In this document: one piece after another, positions 27,010-36,088 of the stretch
Layout of the letters: each line of letters starts with the position of its first letter
Position numbering within the stretch: the first letter of the stretch is position 1
DNA from: Suilimivivens sp963638365
Lineage (GTDB): Bacteria > Bacillota > Clostridia > Lachnospirales > Lachnospiraceae
Length of the DNA: 64,000 bases
Direction: 5' to 3'
Assembly: GCA_963638365.1 (NCBI GenBank)
Contig: CAVHRK010000072.1
Span: forward strand, 71,819-135,818
Notes under the pieces: model-generated
Database searches by the model: none
The model's input: only the letters and a program-made list of their open reading frames with translations
What the model was told of the DNA's origin: nothing
Translations under genes and position numbers: made by a program

Positions 27010-28422
27010 CTATGCGGTAAAGTCTACGGTATTTCCGTTTGCTTCCATCATCTTTGCGGCAAGCACTTCTTCTTCGGTTGCCTCTTCTTCAAAAGATGCA
27101 TCTAAAGAAGCAAGGTTGATTCTTCTGGGCGTTCTGCGCTGCTGTTCGTACGCTTCCTGTCCGGCATTCTCCTGTCCCTGCCACAGGCTGCTCTCAAAGC
27201 CTCTGGTGTCTACGGATACTTCAATGGCTTCTACCTTCACTCCCTGATCGTTCAGTGCTTCCTTAAGCTGTATCATCTGTGTTTCCACAGCGGTCTTCAC
27301 GGCTTCATTCTGTACATGGAACATTGCGGTAATTTCTCCTGCATGGTTCGTAAGCTGTACATGAACGGTTCCAAGACTCTGCGGATGAAGCTGCATTTCA
27401 AGGGAATCCACATTCGGAGTAATCCGGATCTTAATGTTGCTTAAAATCTGATCCATAATCTCCTGTGTGTTCGAGGTATAAGCGGTCGTGCTTTGTGTAA
27501 AACTGGTTTCGTTTACCGTCACATGATTTTGTAACGGATTGTTGAACATTGTCTGACTGGACGATACATCAGCTCCGGCATCCTCTCCTTTAGAGTTCTG
27601 TCTACCTTCCTCCTGCTTCGTGGTATTTCCCGAATCTTCGGAGTCAGCTTTCGTCATTTGAACAGCTCTTGTGACATTTCCGTTGCCATCGGTTTCTAAA
27701 GAAACCTCCTGTCCATTCACTCGAATGTCCACATTGATTCTCTGCTCTTTTTCTTCTCCACCGGCATTTTCTGCCACAGGTTCTTCACTAGATGAAACAT
27801 TTCCAGCGTTTTGCATCCACTCCTGCACATCCGCCATCGCACCGGTCAGTTCTTCCGGGGTCATGGAAAGGATCTGCTGCAGTTCCTGTGTCAGATCACC
27901 TGCCATCTGTTGTAATGACTGGAGATCCTGAAAAAGTGCTTCGTTGGTTAATAATGATGAGGGATCCGTTTCGCCACTTAAGGTTAAAACAAGCTGGGAT
28001 AAATTTGCCGGATCAAGTAACGATACCATATCCATCCCCAGAATCTCCATCGCCTCCTGCAGATCTTCTTCCGACACATCGAGCGTTTCCATAATGGAAT
28101 TCTTCATCTTGTCGGCGGCTTTGGTGATTTCATCGGCCTGTTCTTCGAAAGAGTCGGTCTTTGACGGCTGTTCCGTGTTATTCACATTGGTAACCTTACG
28201 GCTGTCTGTCGTATTCTTCGACATTTCCGTAACGTTCGCCGTTCCGACACTCTTCGTTGTAGCTGACGGACGCGTCTCATACAGATTGCGGTTTCCTGTC
28301 GTTGCCTTGTTCATCGCACTTCCGAAATTGTTATCCGTTCCGCTCGTTTTCGAGGGGACGTTGTTTCCGGTGTTGATGTAATTCAGCAGCGAACCCGCAT
28401 TCTTTACAGGTGCACTCGTCAT
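27010..28422 (-). CDS. fliK: Hook-length control protein FliK
   Basis: FliK measures hook length and triggers the FlhB switch. The 470-aa protein has a long disordered Ser/Thr/Asn/Gln-rich N-terminus. A C-terminal globular domain (about residues 330-420) contains LEMQLHPQSLGTVHVQLTNH and FHVQNEAVKTAVETQMIQLK, the Flg_hook signature. A charged, Arg/Gln-rich tail follows. The start at 28422 has an AGGAGGAAAG site. Confidence 0.92.
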   Translation of the reverse strand: MTSAPVKNAGSLLNYINTGNNVPSKTSGTDNNFGSAMNKATTGNRNLYETRPSATTKSVGTANVTEMSKNTTDSRKVTNVNNTEQPSKTDSFEEQADEITKAADKMKNSIMETLDVSEEDLQEAMEILGMDMVSLLDPANLSQLVLTLSGETDPSSLLTNEALFQDLQSLQQMAGDLTQELQQILSMTPEELTGAMADVQEWMQNAGNVSSSEEPVAENAGGEEKEQRINVDIRVNGQEVSLETDGNGNVTRAVQMTKADSEDSGNTTKQEEGRQNSKGEDAGADVSSSQTMFNNPLQNHVTVNETSFTQSTTAYTSNTQEIMDQILSNIKIRITPNVDSLEMQLHPQSLGTVHVQLTNHAGEITAMFHVQNEAVKTAVETQMIQLKEALNDQGVKVEAIEVSVDTRGFESSLWQGQENAGQEAYEQQRRTPRRINLASLDASFEEEATEEEVLAAKMMEANGNTVDFTA

Positions 28423-28486
28423 TTTCTTTCCTCCTATATTATTTTTTCAAGGTACAATAAATATATCGGTCAAAGGAGTAACCTCC

Positions 28487-29374
28487 TTAAGACTCCGGAT
28501 CCATAATTTTAGTGAGCTGGGCGGCTATCGTCGGGTCCATCACTCCTAAAATATTCCCCCGGTCTGTCGCATCCATCACACTTAAGATCCGTGCTGCCAG
28601 ATCGAGATTATCGGTCATATTTTCAATAATGGTAGCTGCCTGTTTCGGTTTCATCTCGGAATAAGCTTTTGCATAGTCCTTAACCTCATCCGTTTCTTCT
28701 GTCTGTGCTACCACCTGTTTATACAGATACTCTGCCGTAGCAGGATCCATGGATTCGTAATACTTCTTGTATTCCTCGATTCCGGGCCCCTTGTCGGCAT
28801 AGACCACTTCTTCATAAAACTGAGTCTTAATCTTCTCAAATTCCAACTGGCTGTCTTCGAACGTCTTCAGCCGTTCAATCTCTGCCTTTAACTGGGAAAC
28901 CTCATCGGTATTCTCGGTATTGGCAGACTTTGCCCTCTCAAGTTCCAGTTCCAGTTCTTTGATATAATCCACGGCCTCCTGTAAACTGGTGTAGCCACCG
29001 TACGACTGGGAATTATCAGTAGATACTTCCGTATCGCTGTTCTTCGGAAGAATCAGATTTACAACCGGCACATCCTTCAATACCGGTGTCAGCACATTAC
29101 TTCCGAATCCGCCCAGATCAAGCTTTACAACCAGACACAGAATAGCAATCCAGATCAGCACAATGATAAAGGTGACTAAAAATACCGATCCGGTGCTTGT
29201 TTCCTCCTCATCGGCAAGATCCGCTTCCTGACTGGCAATTTCCTTTGCTCTTGCCCTTGCTGCCTTCTTCTGGTCCTTCTGTTCCTTTTTCAGTTGTTTC
29301 TTTTCTTCCTTCAGACGCTGCTTTTCCGCTTTCGCCTCTTCCGGAGTCATTACATCTTCTACATCCGAACTCAA
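28487..29374 (-). CDS. YlxF/MotE-like protein with MgtE-N-like domain
   Basis: The 295-aa protein has a highly charged Lys/Glu/Gln-rich cytoplasmic N-terminus (about 1-62) and one membrane helix (about 64-85). A coiled coil (about 130-185) and a C-terminal MgtE-N-like helical domain (YAKAYSEMKPKQAATIIENM, ILGVMDPTIAAQLTKIMDP) follow. MotE/YlxF proteins occupy this site between fliJ and fliK. In Gram-negatives MotE chaperones MotC, and the Firmicute role is unknown. The start is TTG at 29374 after GGAGAGAG. Confidence 0.8.
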   Translation of the reverse strand: MSSDVEDVMTPEEAKAEKQRLKEEKKQLKKEQKDQKKAARARAKEIASQEADLADEEETSTGSVFLVTFIIVLIWIAILCLVVKLDLGGFGSNVLTPVLKDVPVVNLILPKNSDTEVSTDNSQSYGGYTSLQEAVDYIKELELELERAKSANTENTDEVSQLKAEIERLKTFEDSQLEFEKIKTQFYEEVVYADKGPGIEEYKKYYESMDPATAEYLYKQVVAQTEETDEVKDYAKAYSEMKPKQAATIIENMTDNLDLAARILSVMDATDRGNILGVMDPTIAAQLTKIMDPES

Positions 29375-29385
29375 AATACTCTCTC

Positions 29386-29829
29386 CTATGCCTTCCTGCC
29401 GTATGTATAACTGACAAGCTCATCGATTTCCTTGGATTCTCTGGCGTTTTCGTCCTTCATGAACTGTTCAAACGCCTTCTCACGCAGCTTCTCCTGCGTT
29501 TTGCTCTCCTGCATGGCGGTCTGCAGTGCAAGTCTTGCTTCCTCCATGCGGTCTTCTGCACGCTTCACATTAAGCTGCTGGTCTGCAATAAACTCATCCA
29601 TACGAAGCAGTGCTTCTTTATTCTCAATAATATCCATGATATTCAGAGTGCTTTCCCGTAAAGCGCGCCCCTCGTCTTCATAAGCTTCTTCGCGCTTCTT
29701 TAACTGTTCAAGCTTATCCTCTTCCTCGTTCAAGGCTGCTCTTGCTGCCGCAAACTCGTTCTTTGCCTGCTCTTCCAGCTTCTTTTTCACTTCCAGAATA
29801 CTCTGCATCCGGTATTTAAACTTAGCCAT
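29386..29829 (-). CDS. fliJ: Flagellar export chaperone FliJ
   Basis: FliJ is the coiled-coil stalk of the FliI ATPase. The 147-aa protein is almost wholly charged alpha-helix (MAKFKYRMQSILEVKKKLEE at the start) with no membrane segment. Its ATG at 29829 overlaps the fliI stop by 8 bases, so translation is coupled. Sequence conservation is low, but position and composition make the call firm. Confidence 0.9.
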   Translation of the reverse strand: MAKFKYRMQSILEVKKKLEEQAKNEFAAARAALNEEEDKLEQLKKREEAYEDEGRALRESTLNIMDIIENKEALLRMDEFIADQQLNVKRAEDRMEEARLALQTAMQESKTQEKLREKAFEQFMKDENARESKEIDELVSYTYGRKA

Positions 29830-31144
29830 CGAAAATTTCCTTCAACATGGATACGGTCTGTTCAAAGGTAAACTTATCGGACACATCCTGCATCAGGAAT
29901 TCATTGACCGCTCCGATCTTGGAAACCGCATAATCAATGTTGGGGTTGCTTCCTGCCTTGTATGCACCGATATTAATCAGATCCTCTGCCTCTGCATAAG
30001 TGGCCATGACATTCTTAAGCTTGCCGGCATAGGACTTGTGCTCCCTCGTTGCAATCTGGCTCATGCAACGGGAAATACTCTGCAACACATCAATCGCCGG
30101 ATAGTGGTTCTTATGTGCCAGCTTACGATCCAGCATGATATGTCCGTCCAGAATGCTTCGCGCCGTATCGGTGATCGGTTCGTTGAAATCGTCACCGTCT
30201 ACAAGTACAGTATAAAGCCCGGTAATCGAACCTTTATCGGAACATCCGGCACGCTCTAAAAGCTTTGGCATCTCGGAATAAACACTCGGCGGATAACCAC
30301 GCGATACCGGCGGCTCTCCACTTGCCAGTCCAATCTCTCTTTGTGCCATGGAAAAACGGGTCATGGAGTCCATCATCAGAAGGACATCCTTTCCCTGATC
30401 ACGGAAATATTCTGCAATCGCCGTTGCTGTCTGCGCTGCTTTCTTACGCTCCAGCGCCGGTTTATCTGAGGTTGCGACCACAACGACCGAACGCTTCATG
30501 CCCTCCGGTCCTAAGTCACGCTCAATAAATTCACGCACCTCTCTGCCTCGTTCGCCGATCAGTGCGATGACGTTAATATCTGCTTTGGTATTCCGGGCAA
30601 ACATACCCATTAAAGTAGACTTTCCTACACCGGAACCTGCGAAAATTCCGATTCGCTGTCCCTTGCCAACCGTAATCAGTCCGTCTACGGCCTTTACTCC
30701 CAGAGGAAGGACCTCGGAAATAATCTTTCGTGACATGGGATCCGGGGGCTTTGCCTCTACCGAATATTCCTCACCCGATAAGACCATCTCTTCATTGGGG
30801 CGTCCCAATCCATCCAATGTATGGGATAACAGGGAATCATCCACACGCACCTTTAACGGTGCTCCGGTGTTCTCCACACTGCTTCCCGGTCCGATTCCTT
30901 CGACATCCTCATAAGGCATCAACAGGTTTCTTCCGTTACGGAAGCCGACAACTTCGGCAAGTGCCGGTTTACTCCCTGCATTTGCCGCACTGGGGTAAAT
31001 CATGCAGATATCACCCAGCTTGGCAGACGGTCCTGCCGACTCAATCGTGAGGCCCACGACATTTACTACCTTTCCACGTACCTTAAATAAACTGTCCGTG
31101 GATACCGATCTATATTTATCAAACTGAATATCTGAAAGATCCAT
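29822..31144 (-). CDS. fliI: Flagellar export ATPase FliI
   Basis: Hexameric ATPase energising flagellar export. The 440-aa protein has the P-loop FAGSGVGKSTLMGMFARN (about residue 170), the Walker B region KDVLLMMDSMTRFSMAQREI, and ASGEPPVSRGYPPSVYSEMP, all hallmark FliI motifs. It has normal length and lies between fliH and fliJ, its assembly partners. Confidence 0.97.
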   Translation of the reverse strand: MDLSDIQFDKYRSVSTDSLFKVRGKVVNVVGLTIESAGPSAKLGDICMIYPSAANAGSKPALAEVVGFRNGRNLLMPYEDVEGIGPGSSVENTGAPLKVRVDDSLLSHTLDGLGRPNEEMVLSGEEYSVEAKPPDPMSRKIISEVLPLGVKAVDGLITVGKGQRIGIFAGSGVGKSTLMGMFARNTKADINVIALIGERGREVREFIERDLGPEGMKRSVVVVATSDKPALERKKAAQTATAIAEYFRDQGKDVLLMMDSMTRFSMAQREIGLASGEPPVSRGYPPSVYSEMPKLLERAGCSDKGSITGLYTVLVDGDDFNEPITDTARSILDGHIMLDRKLAHKNHYPAIDVLQSISRCMSQIATREHKSYAGKLKNVMATYAEAEDLINIGAYKAGSNPNIDYAVSKIGAVNEFLMQDVSDKFTFEQTVSMLKEIFDG

Positions 31145-31170
31145 CCCGGTATTTCCTTTCTGCTTCTTTC

Positions 31171-32028
31171 TCAGGACTTCTGATAAGCAAGCAGCATTAA
31201 CCGGCGTTTCAATTCCGCAAGCTCGGTATCGAGCGAGCAGTCATACACGCCGCCTTCTGTTTCAATCATACACTGTGCCCGTGCAAGCGTTGCATCCGAA
31301 ACGATCTCCACCGATCCGCTCTGCATGCCGGCCTCTTCAAGGAGCGCTGCCTTCTGTTCCTGCACATAAGCATAATCTTCCTTCGCTACATGAATGATGA
31401 CAGATCCTGTACTGTCCACCTTCAGCAGCGTATCCTGTAAAAGCTTCAAAACCAGTTCCTTATGTTCCTTCGCTTCCACCTTGAAAATATGGCTGTAGAC
31501 ATCACATAAGGTATCGACCATCAGTGGTTCCATTTCCTGCAGCTTCTGCTGGTATTCCTGTTCCTGCTGCAAGCGTTCGTCTTCACACTGCTTCTGCAGT
31601 TCCTGCACAGAGTCAAGTCCCTTCTGGTAGCCCTCCTGATACCCCTGTTCATTGGCCTCTTCAAAGGCTTTGGCTTTCATCTGTTCGATTTCGAACTGTG
31701 CCTGTTCCTTCTCCTGCTCAATCTGTGCCTGCAGGCTGGCAAGCTCATTTCTTGCCGCCTCAATCTCCTGATTTAACTGTTCCTGCTCCTGAATGGAGGC
31801 ATTCTGCATGGAAGCAGCTTCTGCATCCGGTTCTAATAAAACGTCGACCTTCTCCGCATTCAGTCCTTCCGTAAAACCATCCTGTGCCGCAACAAGCTCT
31901 CGTTCCGGCTGACGGTTTCTACGCTCGGCTTCTTCCTTAAGACGCTGCTCCAGTATCTCATTCATGTCAATCACACGGGCATCCTCGCCCAGGTGAACGA
32001 AGCCCGCTTTGTATAAATTACTAGACAA
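31171..32028 (-). CDS. fliH: Flagellar assembly protein FliH
   Basis: FliH links FliI to the C-ring. The protein (about 285 aa) starts SSNLYKAGFVHLGEDARVID. It has a long Glu/Gln coiled coil (about residues 30-160, with a tyrosine/glutamine repeat YQEGYQKGLDSVQ) and a C-terminal domain (about 170-285) homologous to ATP synthase delta/V-ATPase E. The start is ambiguous: TTG at 32028 is preceded by a full GGAGGTGA site, while GTG at 32040 lies inside that site. Both overlap the fliG end. Confidence 0.9.
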   Translation of the reverse strand: MSSNLYKAGFVHLGEDARVIDMNEILEQRLKEEAERRNRQPERELVAAQDGFTEGLNAEKVDVLLEPDAEAASMQNASIQEQEQLNQEIEAARNELASLQAQIEQEKEQAQFEIEQMKAKAFEEANEQGYQEGYQKGLDSVQELQKQCEDERLQQEQEYQQKLQEMEPLMVDTLCDVYSHIFKVEAKEHKELVLKLLQDTLLKVDSTGSVIIHVAKEDYAYVQEQKAALLEEAGMQSGSVEIVSDATLARAQCMIETEGGVYDCSLDTELAELKRRLMLLAYQKS

Positions 32029-33028
32029 TGATCTCGTCACCTCCGCCTCTGGAGATTACGATTTCTCCGGAATCTTCCAGCTTACGGATGATATTTACAA
32101 TCTTCTGCTGTGCCTCTTCCACATCCTTCATACGCACAGGGCCCATGAATTCCATGTCTTCCTTAATCATAACAGCAAGACGCTTGGAGAGGTTGTTGAA
32201 GATTGCATTCTGTACCTGTTCATTCGCGCCCTTAAGCGCAAGTGCCAGATCATTATTGTCCACATCACGCAGCACGCGCTGGATTGCCCGGTCGTCCAGA
32301 AGAAGAATATCTTCGAATACGAACATCTTTTTGCGGATTTCGTCTGCCAGCTCCGGCTCTTCAATTTCCAGGCTCTCCATAATGTGTTTTTCGGTTCCAC
32401 GGTCTACCGTGTTCAAAATATCTACGACAGCATCGACACCGCCGATGATGGTGTAATCCTGATTTACCAAAGATGCCAGTTTGGATTCAAGCACCTTCTC
32501 CACTTCCTTTACAATGTCCGGGCTCGTCCGGTCCATCACGGCAATACGCTTGGCAACATCTGCCTGACGGTCCGGCGGCAATGCGGAAATAATCAGTGCC
32601 GACTGGGATGGTGGCAGATAAGACAAAATCAGGGCGATCGTCTGTGGATGCTCGTCCTGAATAAAGTTCAACAACTGGGACGCATCGGTCTTCCGTACGA
32701 ACTCGAACGGCTTTACCTGTAAGGATGCGGTCAGCTTGCCAATGACATCCAGAGCTTTCTCTGTACCAAGAGCCTTTTCCAGCAATTCCTTGGCATAACC
32801 GATACCACCCTCTGCGATGTACTGCTGTGCCAGACAGACCTGATAGAATTCGTCAATGATCTCTTCCTTGACCTGTGGCGTAACACTTCTGGTATTGGCA
32901 ATTTCCAGTGTCAGCTCTTCGATTTCTTCTTCTTTTAAATGTTTAAATATCGTTGCCGACTTCTCCGGGCCCAACGCAATCAGCAGGATCGCTGCCTTTT
33001 GAAGTCCACTCATATGTTCTTCGCTCAT
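32021..33028 (-). CDS. fliG: Motor switch protein FliG
   Basis: FliG is the upper C-ring protein contacting MotA. The 335-aa protein has the FliG N, middle and C domains. Motifs are LGPEKSATIFKHLKEEEIEE, the EHPQTIALILSYLPP segment in the middle domain, and FVFEDILLLDDRAIQRVLRD near residues 270-290, where torque-bearing charged residues lie. It is encoded directly downstream of fliF, to which it binds. Confidence 0.96.
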   Translation of the reverse strand: MSEEHMSGLQKAAILLIALGPEKSATIFKHLKEEEIEELTLEIANTRSVTPQVKEEIIDEFYQVCLAQQYIAEGGIGYAKELLEKALGTEKALDVIGKLTASLQVKPFEFVRKTDASQLLNFIQDEHPQTIALILSYLPPSQSALIISALPPDRQADVAKRIAVMDRTSPDIVKEVEKVLESKLASLVNQDYTIIGGVDAVVDILNTVDRGTEKHIMESLEIEEPELADEIRKKMFVFEDILLLDDRAIQRVLRDVDNNDLALALKGANEQVQNAIFNNLSKRLAVMIKEDMEFMGPVRMKDVEEAQQKIVNIIRKLEDSGEIVISRGGGDEIIV

Positions 33029-33059
33029 GATTCTCTTTAACCTTCCTTAACGTGTAGGT

Positions 33060-34658
33060 TTAACCCCAGTCCTCATTCAGCCAGTTGCGTAACAGGCTCG
33101 CTGCTGCCTCCGGATTTTCATCTACAAACCGCTCGATCAGCTTTCTCGTCTCGGACATCTGCTCGGTATTGATATTCTCAAGTTCAATTTCCGGCTGGGA
33201 CTGTAACAGATCCTCCACAGCAAGTTCTTCGGGTTGTTCTGCTGCCTTGTCTCCACGCATGCTGCGCAGTACCACGAAAACAAGCAGTGCCAGAATACCG
33301 ACAATGAGAACAATCGTCATAATGTCTGTTGCAGAAATGCCTAAGCCTTCGGAATCCACAAACATATTCTCGGAATATGCCATAATGGAAATGTTGTCGG
33401 TCGGGAATCCGGTTGCTTTGGATACCATATCATAAAAGCTCTGATCCACGTCAATGGCGGTCTGACCTTCGTTTGCAAGCTTGTACTCTTCCCAGGTAAC
33501 TCCGTCTAAGAGTCCCTGTGCTTTCACATCATCTTCCCGTACCATGACAATCTTGGTAAACGCACAGGAAATCGAAGAGGTGGTATAATTGATCGTTCCT
33601 GCCGGGATCTGCTTGTCCGTAATCCGCTCACTCGGCGTATATTTCCGTTCCTCCTCGGAAGTTGTGGAAGAACTCGAGGAGTTATCCTGATAAACATATT
33701 CCTGATTACCGTTGGAATCGGTTCCCGGCACATCGGAATTGCCGTTCGTTGCTTCGGAATTATAGATCCTCTCAGAAGACAGATACCCTTGCGTCTGTCC
33801 GTCTGCTACATAAAACTCATGATCCGTCTGGCTGCTTGTGGAAAAATCCAGATCCAGATTGACGGCTACTTCCACCTTGTCAAACTGGTTGGTTCCCATC
33901 ACTACCTGACGGACGTTATTCTTAACCTTGTTCTCCCACTGTGCCTTCACACTGAGCTGGGAGCTTGCGGTTCCGGAAACACTGTAGCTTTCCGATCCGG
34001 AATACAGGGTGTTTCCCTGCGTATCCATAATCACAATGCCCTCTTCGGTTTTATTTCCGATGGCAACTGCAATCGCCTTTGCAATACCGGCTGCAGTATC
34101 CTGTGAAATTTCTTCCTTAAGCTCTAAAACAACCCATGCGGAAGAATCCTCCTGCTGGGAAATCAGCGTTCCGTCATTCTCCGGAATATTCAGTTCCACA
34201 ACTGCGGACTTTACAAAAGAAAAGGTCCCCAGAAGATCCTGTGCCAGTCTCGTTTCCATATAAAGTTCATAACGCTTCTGCTTATCGGATTCCGTCGTAC
34301 TGAATCCACCGCTTGTCACGTTATCAATCGTATAGGAATTCGCCTGAATGTTGTTGGAGGCCAGCAGCAGATTCGCCTGTGAGAGCTGCTTCTTATTGAT
34401 GGTAATCTGATAGGCATCGTCTGAAACCTGATAATCGAGTCCTTCACTGTCGAGAATATCTGCAATCTCGGAAGCTTCCTTCGTTGTATCGCAGCTCCGG
34501 AGCAGTGTGTACTGCGGTCTTGTCAAGACGGTAACCAAAATAGCCAAGGCAAGAATCACTCCTGCCCCAGCCGATATAATGAACGTTTTTTGTTTGGTGG
34601 AAAAGTGATTCCACCATTCCAGAACTTTGTTTAAAAGCTCTTTTACCTTGTCAGCCAT
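33060..34658 (-). CDS. fliF: MS-ring protein FliF
   Basis: FliF forms the MS ring in the cytoplasmic membrane. The 532-aa protein has a first membrane helix (about residues 25-45) and the ring-building motifs (SEIADILDSEGLDYQVSDD, ELYMETRLAQDLLGTFSFV). A periplasmic Ser/Asn-rich loop (about 280-345), a second helix (about 445-465) and a C-terminal FliG-binding segment ending AASLLRNWLNEDWG follow. Binding site AAGGAG precedes ATG 34658. Confidence 0.95.
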   Translation of the reverse strand: MADKVKELLNKVLEWWNHFSTKQKTFIISAGAGVILALAILVTVLTRPQYTLLRSCDTTKEASEIADILDSEGLDYQVSDDAYQITINKKQLSQANLLLASNNIQANSYTIDNVTSGGFSTTESDKQKRYELYMETRLAQDLLGTFSFVKSAVVELNIPENDGTLISQQEDSSAWVVLELKEEISQDTAAGIAKAIAVAIGNKTEEGIVIMDTQGNTLYSGSESYSVSGTASSQLSVKAQWENKVKNNVRQVVMGTNQFDKVEVAVNLDLDFSTSSQTDHEFYVADGQTQGYLSSERIYNSEATNGNSDVPGTDSNGNQEYVYQDNSSSSSTTSEEERKYTPSERITDKQIPAGTINYTTSSISCAFTKIVMVREDDVKAQGLLDGVTWEEYKLANEGQTAIDVDQSFYDMVSKATGFPTDNISIMAYSENMFVDSEGLGISATDIMTIVLIVGILALLVFVVLRSMRGDKAAEQPEELAVEDLLQSQPEIELENINTEQMSETRKLIERFVDENPEAAASLLRNWLNEDWG

Positions 34659-34669
34659 GGTCTAACTCC

Positions 34670-34990
34670 TTAAATCTGAATCTGCATAATTTCCTTGTAT
34701 GCCTCTAAAAACTTATCGCGTACCGCTACCGTATAGCTCAGTGCCGTCGATGCTTTGCCAAGTGCAATACTAAGGTCATGCGTGTTTTCAGATTCGCCGA
34801 GAGCCCATTTGATCTGCTCGTTCTCTGCATCCGAAAGGTATGCATTCGTTGTGGAAAGATTCTCGATCGCTTTATCAAGCAATCCTTCAAACTCTCCGGT
34901 AGAATGACTGGCATTCTGAATGGATGTACTTTCTGCTGCCTTACGAATGGCATTCGAAGATATATTGTAAAAACTGGATATATCTACCAT
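34670..34990 (-). CDS. fliE: Hook-basal body protein FliE
   Basis: FliE joins the MS ring to the rod. The 106-aa protein ends in the conserved helix region DLSIALGKASTALSYTVAVR followed by EAYKEIMQIQI. It lies between flgC and fliF. A typical FliE of normal length. Confidence 0.93.
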   Translation of the reverse strand: MVDISSFYNISSNAIRKAAESTSIQNASHSTGEFEGLLDKAIENLSTTNAYLSDAENEQIKWALGESENTHDLSIALGKASTALSYTVAVRDKFLEAYKEIMQIQI

Positions 34991-35037
34991 GATGTTGTTA
35001 TCTCCTGCATTTCATTTTATTTCTTTCGGATTCCGGA

Positions 35038-35487
35038 TTAGGACTGTGCAATCTCAAGTCCCTTCGCCGCCATCGATTTGCTTGCGTTAAACGCTGTCGC
35101 ATTGGCCTCATAAGAACGGCTCGCATCAATGAGGTTCGTCATTTCAGTCACCACATTGACATTCGGGTAAGTCACATATCCGTTTTCATCCGCATCCGGA
35201 TGGGACGGGTCATACACCATATTCATCTGTGTCCAGGTGTCCTCCTTCACCGAAGATACCTTAACGCCCTGATTCTTATAGCGATCGCTCGCCGTTCCGA
35301 AGATGCTGCTGAAGGTTCCCACCTTTGGTCCCTTCTCTTCGAATGTCACTACCTTACGGCGGTAAGGCGTTCCATCCTCAGTACGGGTGGTATTCATATT
35401 CGCCACGTTTTCGGAAATGATATCCATACGGTAACGCTGCGCGGTCATTCCGGACGCATTGACATTAAAAGAAGTAAAGATACTCAT
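35038..35487 (-). CDS. flgC: Proximal rod protein FlgC
   Basis: Rod subunit of 149 aa. The N-terminal rod signature ISENVANMNTTRTEDGTPYR (about residues 25-45) and the C-terminal YVTYPNVNVVTEMTNLIDAS with RSYEANATAFNASKSM are diagnostic. It lies 13 bases after flgB. Confidence 0.95.
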   Translation of the reverse strand: MSIFTSFNVNASGMTAQRYRMDIISENVANMNTTRTEDGTPYRRKVVTFEEKGPKVGTFSSIFGTASDRYKNQGVKVSSVKEDTWTQMNMVYDPSHPDADENGYVTYPNVNVVTEMTNLIDASRSYEANATAFNASKSMAAKGLEIAQS

Positions 35488-35500
35488 CTATGTAGTCCTC

Positions 35501-35890
35501 CTATTTCATAACCATCTTCAGATTGGCAAATTCCTGATTGATACTGTTCATCAATCCGTTATATTTAATCTGGTTCGATGCCAGTTCCACATTCTCGGTA
35601 TCAATATCCACGTTGTTGCCATCCAGACGGTAGGAATAATTCGCTGCATCGGTATAGACACGTGCCTGTAATTCTTCCGTGTTTAAAGAAGATACCTTGG
35701 CATCCATCGTCTCATAACGGCTGTTTCCAAGGGCCTGCCGCAGCTGGGCTTCAAAATTAATATCCTGTCTCTTATATCGTGGGGTATCTACATTGGCAAT
35801 GTTATTGGAAATAATTTCGTTCCGCTGCCAGGATGCATCTGCTGCTTTCCCCATCACATTAATATAATCAAAAACATTTGAATTGATCAT
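35501..35890 (-). CDS. flgB: Proximal rod protein FlgB
   Basis: Rod subunit of 129 aa and first gene of the fla/che operon. The rod signature NIISNNIANVDTPRYKRQDI-like stretch (EIISNNIANVDTPRYKRQ, about residues 24-41) and the C-terminal NGLMNSINQEFANLKMVMK are present. The start at 35890 lies only about 16 bases after the predicted transcription start. Confidence 0.95.
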   Translation of the reverse strand: MINSNVFDYINVMGKAADASWQRNEIISNNIANVDTPRYKRQDINFEAQLRQALGNSRYETMDAKVSSLNTEELQARVYTDAANYSYRLDGNNVDIDTENVELASNQIKYNGLMNSINQEFANLKMVMK

Positions 35891-35912
35891 TAGGCATTTC
35901 CTCCCTTGTTAC

Positions 35913-35941
35913 ATTATAGGAATATTTATCAAAAAACACAA
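35913..35941 (-). promoter_or_regulatory. Sigma-A promoter of the fla/che operon
   Basis: On the minus strand the -35 box is TTGTGT (35936-35941) and the -10 box is a consensus TATAAT (35913-35918), 17 bases apart. The expected transcription start near 35906 leaves about 16 bases before flgB, almost all taken by the AGGGAGG binding site. No sigma-D motif was seen here, so the operon is probably driven by the housekeeping factor. Confidence 0.8.
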
Positions 35942-35983
35942 GATTTTTTTAAGTCCCGTGCCTAGTACCTATATACTAATTCA

Positions 35984-36025
35984 TAAAAAAAGGGATCTAC
36001 GAAGCCTGTCTTCCTAAATCCCTTT
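35984..36025 (-). terminator. Intrinsic terminator of codY
   Basis: An AAAGGGAT arm (minus strand, 36018-36025) pairs with ATCCCTTT (35989-35996). A shorter inner GAAG/CTTC pairing lies between them, and a run of seven U residues follows (35984-35990). It separates codY from the fla/che promoter. Confidence 0.85.
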
Positions 36026-36088
36026 AATTCTTCTGAAAACTAATCCTTTAGTTCCTATATTCTGTCTGTATGCAATTCATCCGGAGCA

